Program-made: the position numbers and the translations under genes
The notes under the pieces: model-generated
Databases searched by the model: none
Told to the model about the DNA's origin: nothing
Seen by the model: the letters and a program-made list of their open reading frames with translations, nothing else
Part shown: in pieces, positions 6,971-8,624 of the stretch
Position numbering within the stretch: the stretch's first letter is position 1
Layout: each line of letters opens with the position of its first letter
Assembly (NCBI GenBank): GCA_964354135.1
Contig: CAYGZA010000295.1
Span: 1-8,624, forward strand
Length of the DNA: 8,624 nt
Source of the DNA: CAYGZA01 sp964354135
GTDB lineage: Bacteria > Planctomycetota > Planctomycetia > Pirellulales > Thermoguttaceae
Direction of reading: 5' to 3'

Positions 6971-7008
6971 ACCGGGGCGACACGCCCCGGCTCTGAGATA
7001 CGGCACGA
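6971..7008 (+). repeat. REP-like palindromic repeat, G-type stem, upstream of the transposase
   Basis: The stem CCGGGGCG/CGCCCCGG with an ACA loop (6972-6990) is followed by CTCTGA and a tail ending ACGGCACGA. It lies 40 bases before the transposase ATG, the placement expected for the palindrome that a RAYT recognises. No T-run follows, so it is not a standard intrinsic terminator. Confidence 0.72.
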
Positions 7009-7047
7009 TTCTGAAACACTACGCGTTCCTCGCAAGAAAGTCCCCCC

Positions 7048-7530
7048 ATGGACGACACTCCGCTGGCCTACCACGTCACCTTCGGGACGTACGGGACGCG
7101 CCTGCACGGCGACCCGCGGGGCACGGTGGACCGCTCCATGAACCAGCCCGGCGATCCGATCATCGGCGGGGACCCGGAGCGTTGGATCCGCGAGTCTACG
7201 GCCATGCGATTCCCGCCCGTCCTGTTGACACTCGACCAACGCCGCTTCGGCGAGGCGACGATTCCCGAGGTCTGTACGAAGGGCGGCTGGACGCACGTCA
7301 TATCCTCCGCGGGCGAGGACCACGTCCACGTATTACTCTCGACGGGCGCCGATGGGGCCGCGGTTCGCCGCTGGCTCAAGCGGTGGTTGGGCGAGAGGCT
7401 TTCCAGCCGCTGGCCGCTCGCGCCGGAGCAAGGCTGGTGGGCCGAGGGCGGGAGCGTCAAATGAGTTTGGAATGAGGACTACTTGGAGAATGTGTACGAG
7501 TACATTCGCAAGCAGCGTGCGACGCCGTGA
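7048..7530 (+). pseudogene. REP-associated tyrosine transposase (RAYT, Y1/HUH family), interrupted by an in-frame TGA
   Basis: RAYTs are single-strand-specific HUH nucleases related to the IS200/IS605 TnpA enzymes and act on REP hairpins. From the ATG at 7048, YHVTFGTYGTRLHGDPRG (8-25) is the RAYT signature near the N-terminus. DHVHVLLS (91-98) holds the HUH metal-binding pair His92 and His94. Reading stops at TGA 7462-7464 after GGSVK (138 residues). The same frame continues as VWNEDYLENVYEYIRKQRATP to TGA 7528-7530. The extension contains the Y-I-x-x-Q catalytic motif (Tyr152, Gln156). Family members usually have Trp at the stop position (KWxWN), so one TGG-to-TGA change explains the break. 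The 138-residue product keeps the HUH site but lacks the catalytic tyrosine and should not cleave DNA. A sequencing error at one base is the alternative. Confidence 0.8.
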
Positions 7531-7535
7531 TGGAT

Positions 7536-7559
7536 CGGGGCGACACGCCCCGGCTCCGA
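7536..7559 (+). repeat. REP-like palindrome between convergent genes
   Basis: A 7-bp stem, CGGGGCG/CGCCCCG (7536-7542/7546-7552), with an ACA loop is followed by GCTCCGA. It lies in the 45-base gap between the transposase end (7530) and the ftsH end (7576). REPs at such sites can protect 3' ends of transcripts or act as weak bidirectional terminators. Neither strand has a U-tract after the stem, so a terminator is not claimed. Confidence 0.65.
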
Positions 7560-7575
7560 TTGCGAGGGGTGAGCC

Positions 7576-8624
7576 TCAGCGGGCGGCCTCGGCGGCTTCG
7601 GGGCCGGTCGCGGTCTCGGGCGCGGCCTCGCCCTTGCCCGGTTGCGGGCGCTTTGCCGTGGCGTCGGTGCCGGGGACGATCGCCAGGCTCGGGCAGTTGG
7701 CCTCGACGATCTGCTTCAGCTCCTCGGCGTCGATGACTTCCTTTTCGATCAGGGTGTTGGCCAGCGCCACCAGGGCCGTCCGCCGCGTCTCCAGGATGTC
7801 GCGGACTTTTCCGAGAGACCCGTCGAGGATGCGGTTGATCTCCTCGTCGATCTCTCGGGCCGTGTGATCGCTGTGGAACCGCTCGCGGGGATACTCCGGC
7901 GGCCCGCCCAAGAAGACGGAGCGGCCGTTCTCGCGGTACGTCGCCCGCCCCAGCCGGCTCATGCCGTAATCCATGACCATGCTGCGGGCGATCTCGGTGG
8001 CCCGCTCCAAGTCGTTTTGCGAGCCGGTGGAGACGTCGCCGAAGACCATCTCTTCGGCGGCGGTACCGGCCAGGAGGACTTGGATCCGGCTCTCCAGTTC
8101 GCTTTGGGTCAAGAGGTAGCGGTCGCCTTCCGGCCGCTGCATGGTGTAGCCCAAGGCGGCCAGCCCGCGGGGAATGATCGAGACCTTGTGTACCGGGTCC
8201 GTGTTGGGGAGGCTGTAGGCCACGAGGGCGTGGGCGCTCTCGTGGTAGGCGACCCGCTGCTTCTCGTCCTTGTTGATGATCCGCTGTTTTTTCTCCAGGC
8301 CGGCGGTGATCCGCTCGACGCCCTCGTTGAACTCGTCCATGGTGACGGTTTTCTTGTCCTTGCGGGCGGCCAGGAGGGCGGCCTCGTTGACGAGATTGGC
8401 CAGGTCGGCTCCCACGAACCCGGAGGTAATGGCGGCCGCGTCTCTGAGGTTCACCGACTCGTCGAGCTTCACCTCCTTGACGTGGACCTTGAGGATGGCC
8501 TCGCGGCCCCGCACGTCGGGCCGGTCGACCAGCACGTGGCGGTCGAATCGGCCGGGGCGCAGAAGCGCCGGGTCGAGGGTCTCCGGGCGGTTGGTGGCGG
8601 CCATGACGATGACGCCGCTATTGG
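7576..8624 (-). CDS. ftsH: ATP-dependent zinc metalloprotease FtsH, C-terminal part (5' end beyond the window)
   Basis: FtsH is a membrane-anchored hexameric AAA+ protease that degrades damaged membrane proteins and selected regulators on the cytoplasmic side. The frame is open across the right edge (NSGVIVMAATNRPE), so the Met at 8604 is internal and not a start. Counting from it, the second region of homology is ATNRPETLDPALLRPGRFDR (3-22). The helical AAA lid follows, including FVGADLANLVNEAALLAAR (63-81). The zinc site is HESAH (121-125; DNA 8230-8244), and the third ligand is Asp198 in GSQNDLERAT. The C-terminal helices (REIDEEINRILD) and a low-complexity Ala/Glu/Pro tail follow. Missing are the transmembrane segments, Walker A and Walker B, which lie outside the window. 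No frameshift is seen. It is a core gene converging on the mobile region and marks the probable edge of the accessory segment. Confidence 0.97.
   Translation of the reverse strand, partial: NSGVIVMAATNRPETLDPALLRPGRFDRHVLVDRPDVRGREAILKVHVKEVKLDESVNLRDAAAITSGFVGADLANLVNEAALLAARKDKKTVTMDEFNEGVERITAGLEKKQRIINKDEKQRVAYHESAHALVAYSLPNTDPVHKVSIIPRGLAALGYTMQRPEGDRYLLTQSELESRIQVLLAGTAAEEMVFGDVSTGSQNDLERATEIARSMVMDYGMSRLGRATYRENGRSVFLGGPPEYPRERFHSDHTAREIDEEINRILDGSLGKVRDILETRRTALVALANTLIEKEVIDAEELKQIVEANCPSLAIVPGTDATAKRPQPGKGEAAPETATGPEAAEAAR

Larger units (their letters stand above)
6971..7559 (+). mobile_element. REPtron-like unit: RAYT gene bracketed by REP palindromes
   Basis: A RAYT-type Y1 transposase gene (7048-7530) is flanked by same-orientation palindromes on the left (6971-7008) and right (7536-7559). 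In known REPtrons, single-stranded REP hairpins are the substrates of the RAYT enzyme and spread as short non-autonomous elements. Further copies at 6571-6963 fit local spread. The transposase now carries a stop codon, so the unit is probably no longer autonomous. Confidence 0.55.

Noticed and set aside
6838..7008. CRISPR array
   Set aside because: Repeats are self-complementary, vary in sequence and orientation, and lack evenly sized unique spacers; no cas genes are present.
7536..7575. Intrinsic terminator for ftsH or the transposase
   Set aside because: The hairpin is GC-rich, but neither side is followed by a run of T, and the hairpin is explained as a REP copy.

Overview
The window is GC-rich, double-stranded chromosomal-type DNA. 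It most resembles a large-genome environmental bacterium. The FtsH sequence, the REP-associated transposase lineage, the bacterial WD40 remnant and the type III-like restriction fragment together suggest a planctomycete (Gemmata-like). That placement is an inference from family resemblance and was not tested.

Layout, left to right: (1) 60-812, a nucleoside phosphorylase/nucleosidase-fold protein whose N-terminal strand seems to lie across the left edge and may be shifted out of frame at a T5 run. (2) 809-5653, overlapping the first gene by ATGA, a 1614-residue STAND (NLR-like) NTPase with a P-loop NTPase core, a winged-helix-like segment, a very long alpha-solenoid/TPR region and a Cys/His cluster at the C-terminus. 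(3) 5650-6837, a stretch of gene ends and fragments: the PD-(D/E)XK nuclease end of a type III-like restriction enzyme, the last blade and tail of a WD40 protein, and a short internal piece of a type I DNA methyltransferase (HsdM). (4) 6571-7559, a family of REP-like palindromes around a REP-associated tyrosine transposase (RAYT) that carries a TGA codon just before its catalytic tyrosine. (5) 7576-8624, on the minus strand, the C-terminal part of the housekeeping AAA+ zinc protease FtsH, running off the right edge.

Main interpretation: genes 1 and 2 look like a two-gene immune system. The STAND protein would be the sensor and switch (solenoid as ligand reader, NTPase as oligomerisation motor). 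The phosphorylase-fold protein would be the effector, by analogy with the PNP-fold ATP-cleaving effectors known from bacterial defence systems and from fungal NLRs. What makes the pair worth testing is that the effector is a separate, translationally coupled gene rather than an N-terminal domain, and that the sensor ends in a possible zinc-binding module. The surrounding restriction-modification debris and the transposase/REP elements fit a decaying defence island next to a core gene.
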